Assembly: GCA_964035575.1 (NCBI GenBank)
Contig: OZ037858.1
Location: 1,240,001-1,304,000, forward strand
Direction of reading: 5' to 3'
DNA from: Rhynchopus sp. YZ270_cl-10
Taxonomy: Eukaryota; Euglenozoa; Diplonemea; Diplonemida; Diplonemidae
Length of the DNA: 64,000 nt
The position numbers and the translations under genes are program-made. The number at the start of each line of letters is the position of its first letter. Within the stretch, counting starts at the first letter, position 1. The notes under the pieces are model-generated. The model worked only from the letters and a program-made list of their open reading frames with translations. It was not told the DNA's origin and did no database searches. Shown piece by piece: positions 31,317 through 41,000 of the stretch.

Positions 31317-32666
31317 AAGAGTGGGCTTTTAGGTGGAGGGGATGCATTGTTCTAACCTGGGGGGAGGGGGGGGAGGAGGGGTGGTGTTCATAGAACCCCG
31401 ATTGGGTTTGATCGACGTCGTCTTAGAAGAAAAAATCTAGCTTTCTCACACAGTACATTTGTTTTGTAGACTGTTCGCATATTGTAAGCAGTGGTCGCGC
31501 TAATTATGGGAAAAAATGGGGAAAAAATGGATTTCGGGTACGGAAAAACGTTCCTTGAAAAGGTTAGCTGGGGAGGCCCGGAAACCCCGTTTTGTGGCAT
31601 TTCCGGGCCAATCCCGGCTTGTGGTGGGGTATATACGGAAAAATGGACAAAATTTTAGTGACTTAAATTTTCGCAAAATATGAACCCATACTCGTAAACA
31701 AGGGTCATTTTCAGGAAAATTCGGAAAATTCCGAGATTTGGAAGCAATTTTTCTCCTGAAAATCAGTGGGTTTTCAGCCCCAAAACATACCGCGATTGGA
31801 ATTTCCAGAATCCGTCCGCGCTGTGGTGGGGTCACTTTGCCGAAATGGCCAATTTTTTGGTTTTGGTCAAAATCCATGTGGGTAAAGAGGGCCAATGTAA
31901 ATCCCACAACCAGATTTTCTCTCCCTGATCCTGACGTCTTGCAACATGAAAATGCGCGAAAACACCGGCATTTGCATTTCCGGAATTCGTCCGTTCTGTG
32001 GTGGGGTCAATTTGCCGAAATGGACAAGTTCTTGGTTTTGGTCAAAACCCGTCAGTGTAAGGTAAAGGGGGCAAGTGTTTGCCTGTAGAAACTGGAAGGG
32101 AACAGGCAGCGCCGCAGGCGCACGGTAACCAACTTTTTTTTTTTTTCCTTTTCTTTTTTTCTCCTCTTTCTTTTGACTTTCCGAGCCAATTGCGTTCCAC
32201 GGCGGGGTCACATGTATATGCAAGTCCACTATGTGGTGGTCTTACTCAACAGTATTAGAACTTCTGGTTTCTTAATGAAATCCCCGTACTGCAAAAAAAA
32301 AAAACGTTCCTACCAAAACCCCCAAAAATCCCGGGATGAGGGATGGACTTTAGCGCGAGCTCTGATTGTAAGTTTTTTTTTTTTTTTTTGGGGGGCTCAT
32401 CCGAGAGCCCATCTCTGTGTTTGAAATTCATTATTTGAGTCCTTTTTTTATGTGATTAAACACACAAGAGGACCGCTTTTTGGACCACAACCTTTTCTCA
32501 TTATCTTTTGGGTATTTTTTTTTTTTCCATTTCATTCGCCTCTTTTTTTCAAATGTGCAAAACTTTCCTCCTTACATCTTCCACACTTCCACAAACTGCT
32601 CTCAAACACTCCTCCTCCTCCTCCCCCTTCTCCACCACCCTTCCAGGTGACCACACCACCCCAAAG
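31317..32666. other. Spacer with degenerate direct repeat units
   Basis: Three related segments at about 31597-31657, 31788-31872 and 31959-32047 share GTGGTGGGGT, TGCCGAAATGG and TTGGTTTTGGTCAAAA blocks; the last two are about 80% alike over 80 bp. T-runs and pyrimidine tracts fill the rest. The open frame that enters the next gene from 32508 is noncoding in character before 32667. Confidence 0.5.
31788..32047 (+). repeat. Pair of diverged about 85-bp direct repeats
   Basis: Units 31788-31872 and 31959-32047, with a truncated third at 31597-31657. Unit spacing is about 170 bp, as in a decayed tandem or satellite. Confidence 0.5.
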
Positions 32667-33143
32667 ATGTGCGATGTGGAGACACTACAAAGCGAACTCG
32701 CTGTTGCGCACCAACGTATAGAACAACTCGAGGCCCGTTGCCTCTTGCTGCCGATGCTGTTCCGGGTGCAGTCTGAAGAGAAGCGGCTGCGGTCGGAGCT
32801 GGTGTACCAATGGGTGAAGCATACGAGCGATGTTGCGAAGGGAGCTGAGCATCTGCGCAGTGCGGTGAAGCTGGACAAAGAGGAGCGGGCGCGTGTGGAG
32901 TGGGGGCACAGAGTGTCGCCAGGACGTCCAATACTGCCCAGCACACACGGCGACCTTGACGCCATGCGCACAGAGCTCTACGCTGCGCTCTCGCAACGAG
33001 CCTCTCGCATCCATGAAATCCTCTCCATGGAACCCATGGATGAAGACGATGTGCGCTATGAACGTGCGCTGTTCGATAATATGCAGGCCCAAGATGACCA
33101 CGACGCAGCCCGGCAGGAATATGACAGCTTCGTGCAGGCATGA
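32667..33143 (+). CDS. Small coiled-coil protein, unknown function
   Basis: 158 aa. Start at 32667 (CCAAAGATG) chosen because the upstream frame is Phe/Ser/Pro-rich junk translated from pyrimidine tracts. The protein is helical throughout: VETLQSELAVAHQRIEQLEA, then an Arg/Glu-rich stretch and an acidic C-terminus (MEPMDEDDVRYERALFDNMQ). No family recognised. Its stop is 140 bp before the UVRAG-like start. Confidence 0.6.
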   Translation: MCDVETLQSELAVAHQRIEQLEARCLLLPMLFRVQSEEKRLRSELVYQWVKHTSDVAKGAEHLRSAVKLDKEERARVEWGHRVSPGRPILPSTHGDLDAMRTELYAALSQRASRIHEILSMEPMDEDDVRYERALFDNMQAQDDHDAARQEYDSFVQA

Positions 33144-33283
33144 CTACCTAGATTAGAGTGTTATAGTATTGAATTTAGAAAAAAAAGAAGCGTTAATTTG
33201 ACCACTTTCTCACAAAAAAACAACAAAAAAAAAAAAAAAACATTAATCAGCGAACACAAAAGAAACACACACACACAAGCACA

Positions 33284-35238
33284 ATGTCATTGTAAGTGAG
33301 ACATACCATTTTAGTCTTTTATGTCGTTTTCTGTTGACAGTGACGATGGGTGGCTGGTTGTTGGGGAGAAGTCGCCGAGGCAGCAGACTGATGTTACGCG
33401 TAGACGGGTCATTTTGCCGCCTTTTAGCCGACGCTTGAGGCATCTGAATGGTGTCATATTCCGTCACGTGACGCACAAGGGTGCGTTGCAACGCACACTG
33501 TACCGATTGTACAAGGACACCTCCACCGACACCTCTGAGGACACGACAACAACAACAACACAGGCATTGTCAGATGAGGACCTCCTCTACGAGTCGGAGG
33601 TGGTCGCAGACACGGTGAACCCAACCTGGCGGAATGTGACAGCCGTGCTGCGGGACAACAGCCTCAAGGCAGAGCTGCAGACCACAAAGTTCATTGTAGG
33701 GTTGTATGTGGAAGGCGGTGAGGAGATCGCACGATACAACATCGACCTCGGTTCGGTGAAGTTTGTGTGTGTGTCAACGACAGAGTTGAAGCTGCAGACG
33801 AAAGACAAAAACCGTCTTCTGCTGGACTTCCACGACGGTGTGTTCATCCCTGCAGCGCGCAAGGTGGCAACGCCACAAATTCCCCCAGCATCGCCAAAGA
33901 GCGAGGCTTCAACCTCAGCACCGTCCTCCCCTCTCGCAGTCCCGCCACCACCACCACCACTGCCATCATCTTTGGAGAACTTCGAGTACTGCACTATGGA
34001 CGTCCCGGTCTCGAAGGAACCAGTCTTAGACCAGGCCCTCCCACAGAGCTTAGGAGACGTACGGTGCGATATTACACGATTGGTGTCGGTGTCAAACGCA
34101 CTTACCGCAGCGCAAGAGAAAACAAAAATTGTACGCGAAGCCATCGCTGCCAAGATGGAAGCCAAACAGGAGCAACGTGCCCTGCTGCTTGAAGGGGAGC
34201 ATCGAAGGTTCAGGGTGCGTTCTCTTAAGGCTAAGCTTGCAGAGGCGGAGAAGCGTTTGAAGGAGAAGCAAGACAAATTGATTAAAGACAAGGAGCATGT
34301 TCATAGTGAGCGGGAGGGGCTTAAGGCTGCGGCGGTGTTGATGAGGCAGCGTAAGGCGGAGGAGGAGGAGGTGTTGAAGAAGATAAAGCAGATGAAGGAC
34401 AGTGACATGAAGCGGAGTGTGCAGATTGTGAACCGAAAAAAGAGGTTGGTGAGGGTGCTGCGTGCGATGTTCACCATTGAGGTGAATCATATGTCAGACG
34501 CGCTGACGATCTGCGGCATGGAGCTGGGCAGGGACAACCACGTCTCAGACGAGGCGGCCACAGCGCTTGGCTACGTGACGCACTGCATCCAGCTGCTCGC
34601 CTGCGTATGGGGAGTCTCGCTGCGCCACCCTGTGATCCCCATAGCCTCCCGCTCCTACATCCAGGAGTCCTACCTGGATGGCAGCGCTAGAGAGGAGACC
34701 ACCCTCAGAAGCCCCCTCTTCTGCGCACGCTCTAACACTGCGGACAAATCCCGTTGTATCCAATCCGTGATGTTACTAAACAGCAACCTCCGGCAGCTCC
34801 TTCAAGTATGTCTTGTCAATGAGGTGATCAATTTGTTGCATTTTTCTAGCATCATGCGATACGTTGTGGTCCACAGAGGGTTTCTTTTTAGGTTTTGTGT
34901 CACCGAAAGGAGGAAATAGAAAAGCATTTTGAACATACTTTTGCGGTTCTGGGGACGAACCGTGCTGCAGAAGGCACTCCTCACCAAACAGGTCGAGGTG
35001 GTGTGCGTTTCAACCACAACCGTGTCTCCCATGGGTTTTATCGTGGGTTGCTGTTAAGTTTCTATTTCGGTTGCATTTCGACCCATTCCTTTCCTGTTGT
35101 ATCAAATTTACATTTTTCTTCTTTCAAACTTCACAGATCCGGCATCTCTCCATGTTAGACCCTAAGCAGATGCTCTTCAATTTGAAGCAATTATTAGAGA
35201 CCAACCCTGAAATGAACCTTTGTGACGGCGAAGATTAA
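33284..35238 (+). CDS. UVRAG/Vps38-like autophagy and endosomal PI3-kinase complex subunit
   Basis: 524 aa from join(33284..33291, 33341..34805, 35137..35238). The family's role is to link Beclin/Vps30 and Vps34 PI3-kinase at endosomes. Domains: N-terminal C2 (RLRHLNGVIFRHV, LYESEVVADTVNPTWRNVTA, then a GG-E strand pair), Pro/Ser linker, coiled coil (about 270-390) and the conserved C-terminal region (ALGYVTHCIQLLACVWGVSL, RHPVIPIASRSYIQ, SVMLLNSNLRQLLQ). The 331-nt phase-0 intron (34806-35136, GTATGT...TTCACAG) joins this to IRHLSMLDPKQMLFNLKQLL, which completes the family C-terminus. The first exon of 8 nt is inferred: ATG in ACACAATG context, donor GTAAGT, acceptor TTGACAG, giving MSFDDGWLVVG. 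ATG 33321 is a weaker alternative in T-rich context. Confidence 0.85.
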
Positions 35239-35646
35239 ACCTTGAGTGACGACAGGCCCTGAGGATCGCTGTGAAAGGGGGGGGATGAGAGGGGTGACTC
35301 TTGCACCGAAAAGGCCCCAACGAATCTGCGGTTGAGTATTTGACGTCGGGCTTCAATAAAATACCACGTCGCTTTTACCTGTTCCATATTACTGTGTATT
35401 TCCTTGAATTTTTTTTGAAGGAGAAAACACAGCTCTTTTGGTTGTCAATGGTTTTACTGAGACACATCGTTCGACCAAAAATCCCGCTGCGAAAATGGAT
35501 CTATACAAGCTCTCTAATACCCTCAAAACCCCCCCTCCCACTTCGGTAACAAACGTTGCAGCCCAAAGAAAAAAAAAAACGAAGTTTTGCCGCAAAACAA
35601 AAAAAAGGTTTTGTGATTCACTTTGAGAGACCCAGCGTATTTTTTC

Positions 35647-35690
35647 AAGGTGACTAAGCAACGAGAGGCTTAGGGTTTCATCTTATAAAC
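35647..35690 (+). repeat. Hairpin module Z, copy 3
   Basis: AAGGTGACTAAGC-AACGAGA-GGCTTAG, GGTTTCATCTTATAAAC, then a long T tract and TTCTAG at about 35710: the order stem, branch-like tail, pyrimidines, AG. Confidence 0.6.
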
Positions 35691-36185
35691 CTTTTTTTTT
35701 TTTCTTCTAGATGTACGTTTTGCAAAACATACCACATAAAAAAGAAAGTTGGGACCATTTTTTTGATCCCTCCTATGCTATCAATTTATTGAACGCACAT
35801 GTTGAAACACTTAGATGTAATATGCACAATGCATATCCATCAGCTTTCTCTTTTTATTGCTTCAGATGAATATGCACATCGTGGCCATATTCATCTCACG
35901 AGTTTTTTTTTCCTCATTGTACTATCCTGAGTGTTGTGTGTTAGGGCCATAGGGAGGGGAGGGAGGGGAGTTCTGGGTACGGGTCTAGGGGAGGTGACAA
36001 AAACGAAGCAAACCAAACACCAATAAAAAAAATTTTTTTTATTCTCCTTTTTTACCTCCTCCTTCCTTCCTCCCCTCCACAGAATCAAATCCCCCAATAA
36101 CCCAGCAGAATTTTCCATCAATTTTCACTCCCCACACACAGAAGTATTTACACAACCCCACCTCCCCCTTTTCCCCCTCTAATTT

Positions 36186-36221
36186 AGGTGACTAAGCACA
36201 GCTTAGGATCATCTTATAAAC
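36186..36221 (+). repeat. Hairpin module Z, copy 4 (short loop)
   Basis: AGGTGACTAAGC-ACA-GCTTAG then GATCATCTTATAAAC. The loop has lost several bases while both stem arms are kept, which argues that pairing matters. It lies 82 nt before the ATG at 36303. Confidence 0.6.
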
Positions 36222-36239
36222 TTTTCTTTTCTGATAAAT

Positions 36240-36301
36240 TGTTGGAGTAGTGTCGTTGCGTTGTGTTGCCACAGTTTTTGTGCAAATCTCCACTGTCTTT
36301 C
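36240..36301 (-). repeat. Dispersed motif V, inverted copy
   Basis: The reverse complement reads AGTGGAGATTTGCAC, ACTGTGGCAACAC and CACTACTCCAACAATTTATC, matching 24617-24680. Its presence up to 36301 supports ATG 36303 rather than 36261 as start of the next gene. Confidence 0.5.
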
Positions 36302-36302
36302 T

Positions 36303-36827
36303 ATGCAAGATACCACCATATCCTTCGTAGGCGATGAAAACGCTGACATCTCAGAACGGTATTGCGTCGCAATTTCACCCCTCATGACATCAGCACAGCC
36401 TGGACAAGAAATTCGCGTTGGACAGGCCGCAGTGGTATCGGGATTGGTACAGGAATATTGCATACTGCGTGAAGCGACACCTTACACAGACGCCTTGGGG
36501 CAGACAGTGAAGACCAATAAAGAGCCTATCGTGAAACCCCTGATGTTCCGGCAAAAGGCGGACGTATTGGATGAGGATGATCTGCACCTCATGGAAAAGG
36601 CTGCGGCTGGTGGGATGGATGTGCTTCTAGGTGTTTTGTCTGCGTCTGAACAGCTCGGATGCCTCTGGCTGTTTGATGTTACTACGGTGTATATTGCCTT
36701 CTGGATCCAAGAACATTCCCCTGATGACATGCGTACGAAGTTTGCATCACAAAACGACCTTCCAACGGACCGACACCACCATGCGAGGTTCATCCAATCA
36801 TTGACATTCAATTCGGAAAACGTATAA
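36303..36827 (+). CDS. Unknown soluble protein, about 174 aa
   Basis: Starts MQDTTISFVGDENADISERY and ends TFNSENV at TAA 36825-36827. No signal peptide, TM segment or recognised domain; moderately acidic. The last codons coincide with GTATAA, and 36822-36878 could be an intron (GTATAA...GGTAG) that would fuse this frame to the methyltransferase-like gene. Using the first acceptor AAACAG at 36874 instead gives another frame. Two separate genes are the simpler reading, since the second has its own ATG. Confidence 0.5.
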   Translation: MQDTTISFVGDENADISERYCVAISPLMTSAQPGQEIRVGQAAVVSGLVQEYCILREATPYTDALGQTVKTNKEPIVKPLMFRQKADVLDEDDLHLMEKAAAGGMDVLLGVLSASEQLGCLWLFDVTTVYIAFWIQEHSPDDMRTKFASQNDLPTDRHHHARFIQSLTFNSENV

Positions 36828-36896
36828 AAAAAAAGCGTTTTATTGAATTTCAACTAACAAACCTCTATAAACAGGTAGGGCGAGGAGGGGGTAACA

Positions 36897-37925
36897 ATGG
36901 AGCCATCCTTTTTGCACACAGAAGAATGGCTGAACGGAGCAGTCTACACCGACAGTGTAAACGAAACAGTGGAGCGGTTGACGGTGCAGTGGTGTGCGGC
37001 GTTTTTTACTCCAGCGATACAGCCTTGCTTTTCCTATGCGTCTTCTCTGTTTGCTCGCGAAGTAGGGGTTGAACCGACCTGTACTAAACATACTTTGAAA
37101 TCCTTTAAGACACAACACGATGCTTTAAAAGCTGCGTTAAGTGGAGCAACTCAAGAGCTTTCTCGTCAATTCTGTATGAACGACTTTGATGCAGATGCAA
37201 GCTATATGACGTCCCATGCGCGCCTCGGGTATCTCTTGAAGTATACTGTTTACAATGCATGCCTTTCTGCGGTCATTATGACCCGCATTGCTCCGCTTCT
37301 CCTTGGTAACACCGAACCCAACAAAACCCTCTCCATCGCCTGCTATGGCGGCGGCCCAGGAACCGACCTGCTTGCCGTAAAGACCTTCCTCCAGAACCTT
37401 CACTGCACCGCAGCCCATGCCAGAGTGTTCGACCTCGCATGCTGGGGGTCTGCATGGGGTGAACAAAGCTCCCTCATCGAAAGCACACCAGAGGAGCACG
37501 TACAGTTTCACGCATTGGACATTCTTGCGGAAGAATCACGAAATGCTCCATTTGGTGTAGAAGAGGATGGAGAGGGGGTACCGAGGGCGCCGCAGCTCAT
37601 CACCTTCTTCTATACGGCAAATGAAATGGCAAATGAGGCTGAAAAGCGGGGGAAATTCAAAGCATTCTTCCGGGCAATGTGTCTTCGTCTTCCCCAGGAG
37701 GCTCGTGTACTGCTGTTAGACAGAACGCGGGCCCATATTATCTCTTTGATAGAAGAGATTGCTGAGGAAAACGCTGATATATTGAGAGCAGCGCTGCTTT
37801 CGGTGAGAATCGAACCGGAGCTTCCGAAGCAAATAATAAACAAAGTGTGTGATTATACTGCGAGATTTGGAGTAAAACCGCGTCTTGGTGGTAAGGCGGG
37901 GGTCACGGTGTTCATTCGGAAATGA
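36897..37925 (+). CDS. GGGPG-type SAM methyltransferase-like protein
   Basis: 342 aa. SIACYGGGPGTDLLAVKTFL at residues about 147-166 (GGGPGTD at 151-157) is the glycine-rich SAM-binding motif I of a Rossmann-fold methyltransferase-like group found in many eukaryotes; VFDLACWGSAWGEQ looks like the next strand, and ITFFYTANEMANE and EARVLLLDRTR the later strands. Substrate unknown. The N-terminal about 110 residues are helical. Only 69 bases separate it from the gene before; see the fusion note there. Confidence 0.65.
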   Translation: MEPSFLHTEEWLNGAVYTDSVNETVERLTVQWCAAFFTPAIQPCFSYASSLFAREVGVEPTCTKHTLKSFKTQHDALKAALSGATQELSRQFCMNDFDADASYMTSHARLGYLLKYTVYNACLSAVIMTRIAPLLLGNTEPNKTLSIACYGGGPGTDLLAVKTFLQNLHCTAAHARVFDLACWGSAWGEQSSLIESTPEEHVQFHALDILAEESRNAPFGVEEDGEGVPRAPQLITFFYTANEMANEAEKRGKFKAFFRAMCLRLPQEARVLLLDRTRAHIISLIEEIAEENADILRAALLSVRIEPELPKQIINKVCDYTARFGVKPRLGGKAGVTVFIRK

Positions 37926-38051
37926 CCTTAACTATGCAGCAATAATGGGGGCAAACCCTTTTCTCATCAAACATAACGAAAAAAGGCGACATATTTATCT
38001 CCTCTCCCTATCCTTCGTATCCCTCTATTTCCACAACAGACATGCCACACT

Positions 38052-41000
38052 ATGGTCCACAACGAATCTGAATGGCGACTGCCTGGAAGGCATACGCTGG
38101 CCGAAGGGGATTGCAATCGGGAGATCGACAGATTCAACAGACTAGAACAACATGCACAAGCGATGTGCCCAGGGATGCCAAGACAGAGCACTCCCGTTGA
38201 CGATATGTCGTGCAAGGAAACACCCCTCGAGAGCAGCGACAACGTTCTCATGCTGGTCCGCAACGTTATCCGGAGAAGCCAAACTAAGACCGCAACCTAT
38301 ACGGACCAGGTTCTTCGGAATATGCCTTGTTATAAACAGGAGAAGTTTTTGAATAGCTTGGACGATGAGGATGTACAGAAGCAGTTGCAATTATTGAGCT
38401 CAAAGGCCGATGTGAATGAGATTCTGACAACACGGTCCTTGGAGCGGGCGGGGCGTGAGTCTGTTGATGTCGACATTCTGCAGTGGGTGTCGTCAAAGCT
38501 GAAGGCAGCGCAAGATGACGACGGATACGCAGTAGAACGTCGCATGAACGAAGTAGTATGCGAAGAATCCGAAGCGCGTGCAGGCTCCGCCATGATGGAT
38601 ATCTACAAAGACGACCTGGTCGCCAACGCAAAGCGCGCAACAGACGCAGCAGGCAAGCTCCTGACCTCCCAAACAGTCTCCAGACAAGAACAACGTCGCC
38701 CCTCCCGCGCAGTGGTCCTCCAACAACGCGCGAAATGCCAAACCACAGTCACCTTCTCTAACTCAAAAACCCCAACCGGAGCAAAGTCAGATGACGGTTT
38801 TGAAGGATCAGGCAACGTTGATATGACACTCCAACTTTGCCAGCAACAGGAAGCTCTGGAACGCACCATCGAACAAAAGAACACCCACATTGTTGACCTC
38901 ATGAAGAAGCTCGATGCGATCCGCGCACACTACAAAAAAACCGAAGCCTTTCTGGTGTCCGAAATCTGCCTGCGCACCGCCTTGGTCGAAAGCGCACAAC
39001 AGGAGATTCGCGCAGAGTCCACCGGGCTTGGGTTCACCTCTTCCTGGGGTGACGACAATGCGGAGCCATTTGAGAAGATGGACGTTATGAAAATGATGCA
39101 AACACTGAAAAACGACGTTGCCACCATTGACACTGGGGAGCGCGAGAAGCTTGAAACCCTCCGCACCGAGCATCTGCAGCTGCAGTCAAATTATCAGTCA
39201 TTAAAGATCGATTCTGAGGCGGAGATTGCCTCTCTGAAGCAGATGGTCTCTTCTTTGACGTACCAGAACACAGAGCTTGAACGGGAGGTGGCTGATGGGA
39301 ATGAAGTAAATTTGCACATGCGTACCCGGAACAGCCAGCTTGCGGATGAGTTGGCAGAATTGGAGGGGGAGTCGAAGCAACGTGTTGTTACCCTTATGGC
39401 AAAGAACGAGGCGTTGGTTGGGGAGATTGAGAGGTTAGAGGAGAGCCGTGGTTTGTATATTAGCCCAGAGGATTTGGATCTGAAACTGCAGGTAGAGAAT
39501 GAAAAAAGGTTGATGATTGAAATGGAGAAGAACGATGAGGCGCATGAAAAAGACGCAACAATCCGTCAACTGCAACTGAGCATGGAGCGTGGGACATTGC
39601 AGATTAGAAATCTAAATGATGATGTGCAAACGGCGGCGGCAACTGAAATGAGTATGCGAGAGGGGTTTCACTCATTTTTCAATGAGGCGGCATCCTTTGT
39701 TACGGTTGTCACTGCGATAGCGAATGGTACCGATACCGGGAGTGAAACCTCCTGGCGTGAAAAGCTGTGGGTTAACGCAACAAAATTCCTCCAAAATACG
39801 GCCGACAACAGCGACATCTGCACCCCACAGCAGGTCGGCATGATCGCAACCCTTCGTGAACTCGAATTCAACCCACCAGAAGCAGACACGCAGACACCAG
39901 ACAAAGACCAGCTCAAGGTCGCCAGCCCATCCATGGTACGCCGCAAATCCTCTGCACGCCCTAAGAAGCCACCGCCATCGGCCCCCCCTGAGGCACCGCC
40001 CACACCTGTCATTGAAGAGCCTCGTACCCCAGCGTTCGTGACTGCGCCGTATGAGGATGGGGAAATGGCGTGCATCCTGGCCACGTTGTCAAGCTTCATG
40101 CGTGACGTAACTGCCGCGTTTTGCCCTGTGTCACGTCATATGAAGGAGGCCGTCAAATTCTCCTTTTCTGAAAAAGGCTTAGATACATTGTCAGAACCTG
40201 CAAGGGTGCGGTTATTGGAGAAGGTGGGGACGGATATGAACCGCATCACGTCTTGTATGGAGCAAATGTCTGCGAAGATTTGGTCGCAACAGACGAAGAT
40301 ACAAAGCGCAGACCAGCAGAACTCCTTTGCGCCAGCAAAGTCCGACGGTGCAGACAAGCTTGGCACAGAGTCGCTACTGCAGTTAAAGAAGGCGACTGCG
40401 GTGATCAAGGAGATCAGCGAGTCTACTCAGAGCAGTTTGCTTGAAAAGCACGCAACAGGGGAGGAGCGGGACACCTTGAAGCGGCATGACATCATTGAGC
40501 AGGAGCATCGGCGGGCAATGCTGGGTATGGTTGTATCAAGGGTACGCCGTCGTGTTGTGAAGCATGCTGCAATGAAGAAGATTGAGAAGAAGATCGGCGC
40601 ACTGTACGCACGCCTCGGCGAAGAACGGACACTCGGATCCGAGACGAAGGTGAAGGCTGTGGAGGAGGAGCTGGAGCAGCTCCTCACCTCTGCACGCCTG
40701 GAGAGCTTTGTTAGTGACATTGTGTGCACTGCGATGTGCAATCGAGAGGTCGAGACCGCTGGGGCCCGGCTTCTTAACAACATTGCTGCCTTGGATACAC
40801 TTCACACTGTTGCAGCACGCCAGCACGCCCAGGGGCAGATGCAGGCTCAAATACAGCGACAGCGACAACAGGCAGCACTACCGTGCCCGCCCCCTCCTGT
40901 CGCCGTCTCCACTTCTCAGCATTCGCTTGTCCCAGAATCACCCCGTGTGCATCTACCCAGCCCAGCAGGGCGTGTAGGCAATACCATAGTGTACGATGCG

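Larger units (their letters stand above)
35239..36302. other. Spacer with two Z modules and an inverted V motif
   Basis: Z copies at 35647-35690 and 36186-36221. 36240-36301 is the reverse complement of motif V (24617-24680). Long poly-A/T runs near 35568 and 36027. No gene seen. Confidence 0.5.
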
